Assembly (NCBI GenBank): GCA_945867725.1
Contig: CAMBJI010000171.1
Location: 1 to 5,187 of the forward strand
DNA from: Bordetella parapertussis
GTDB lineage: Bacteria > Pseudomonadota > Gammaproteobacteria > Burkholderiales > Burkholderiaceae_D
Direction of reading: 5' to 3'
DNA length: 5,187 bases
Below the pieces are notes generated by a model. The model was not told the origin of the DNA, did not search any database, and saw only the letters and a list, made by a program, of their open reading frames with translations. Positions 4,816 to 5,187 of the stretch are shown here, one piece after another (positions within the stretch are counted from its first letter, which is position 1; each line of letters begins with the position of its first letter). Made by a program: the position numbers and the translations under genes.

Positions 4816-5187
4816 TTGAAGCACCTCAATGATGATGATATCGTGTGGCGCAAAATGACAGTTGCGCAGATCGCTGCGCAGTACAACCCGCAGGTCGCGG
4901 TTACTGATTCATCACGCTATGCCGAGGAGAACCGCGCGGCCAGCGAGGTCGCGCGCTCCAGTCTGCAGGGCATGCTGAACGTGCGCTACGGGCAAGGCCC
5001 CCGTCAGATACTTGACGTCTTTCCTTCCTCCGGAGCAGGCCTAAGCTGCTCTGGCGAGGCTCCAGTTTTGCTGTTCGTCCACGGCGGAGCCTGGCGTACC
5101 TTGGACAAGTCGGTCTACTCCTTCATCGCCCCTCCCTGGTCCAAGGCAGGGGCTATAACCGTGTTACCTAGCTATGGACTCCTGCCC
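4816..5187 (+). CDS. Alpha/beta hydrolase, kynurenine-formamidase-like (partial, 3' end missing)
   Basis: The frame is open from TTG4816 to the window end (124 residues). N-terminal features fit the arylformamidase/esterase-like alpha/beta hydrolases: VWRKMTVAQIAAQYNP (10-25), a Y..ENRAASEVARSS stretch, NVRYGQGPRQILDVFP (55-70), then APVLLFVHGGAW (82-93) with the HGGxW oxyanion-hole motif and LDKSVYSFIAPPW. This family hydrolyses N-formyl amides or carboxylic esters with a Ser-Asp-His triad. The nucleophile elbow and triad lie beyond the window, so activity cannot be confirmed. TTG4816 is preceded by GGGGG at 4806-4810 and is one base after the cupin stop; GTG4843 and ATG4855 are alternatives without a ribosome site. 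Co-expression with the cupin is nearly certain from the spacing. It could equally be an esterase of a related branch. Confidence 0.8.
   Translation, partial: MKHLNDDDIVWRKMTVAQIAAQYNPQVAVTDSSRYAEENRAASEVARSSLQGMLNVRYGQGPRQILDVFPSSGAGLSCSGEAPVLLFVHGGAWRTLDKSVYSFIAPPWSKAGAITVLPSYGLLP

Overview
The window reads as an accessory catabolic or transport locus of a Gram-negative proteobacterium. A Burkholderiales-type betaproteobacterium is my best guess, based on the SsuABC-type transporter, the PcaR/PcaU/PobR-type IclR regulator and the tight operon packing. That assignment is inference; no rRNA or other phylogenetic marker is present. The window is densely coding, with no gene-free stretch over 100 bases, and no tRNA, CRISPR array or insertion sequence was seen.

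Layout: (1) 2-124, C-terminal tail of a probable ABC substrate-binding protein (SsuA/NMT1 type). (2) 130-993, its ATPase. (3) 990-1790, its membrane permease, starting at TTG inside the ATPase stop. (4) 1792-3024, a PLP enzyme of the group II decarboxylase fold that resembles sphingosine-1-phosphate lyase closely; its TTG start lies one base after the permease stop. (5) 3082-3477, a RidA/YjgF-family protein in which the usual catalytic arginine is serine. These five run in the same direction and look like one operon whose promoter lies left of the window. (6) 3493-4302, minus strand, an IclR-family regulator converging on the RidA gene across a small hairpin. (7) 4380-4814, plus strand, a single-domain cupin with a full metal-binding motif. 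(8) 4816-5187, the first 124 residues of an alpha/beta hydrolase of the kynurenine-formamidase-like HGGxW group, cut by the window end.

Control: the IclR/cupin intergenic region holds a strong sigma70-like promoter reading toward the cupin (TTGACA, 17 bases, AATAAT). Directly at its expected start site is a three-arm operator made of GCGAAC, GTTCGC and GCGAAC. This resembles the palindrome-plus-direct-repeat arrangement known for PcaU and PobR, and it is probably where the local IclR protein acts.

Working model (inference): a small organic nitrogen compound is imported, acted on by the PLP lyase/decarboxylase-like enzyme, and an imine/enamine-type intermediate or by-product is handled by the Rid protein. 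The cupin and hydrolase would carry out further steps (oxygenation/isomerisation and amide or ester hydrolysis) under IclR control. The substrate cannot be read from the sequence. I know of no characterised pathway with this exact combination, but I could not search for one.
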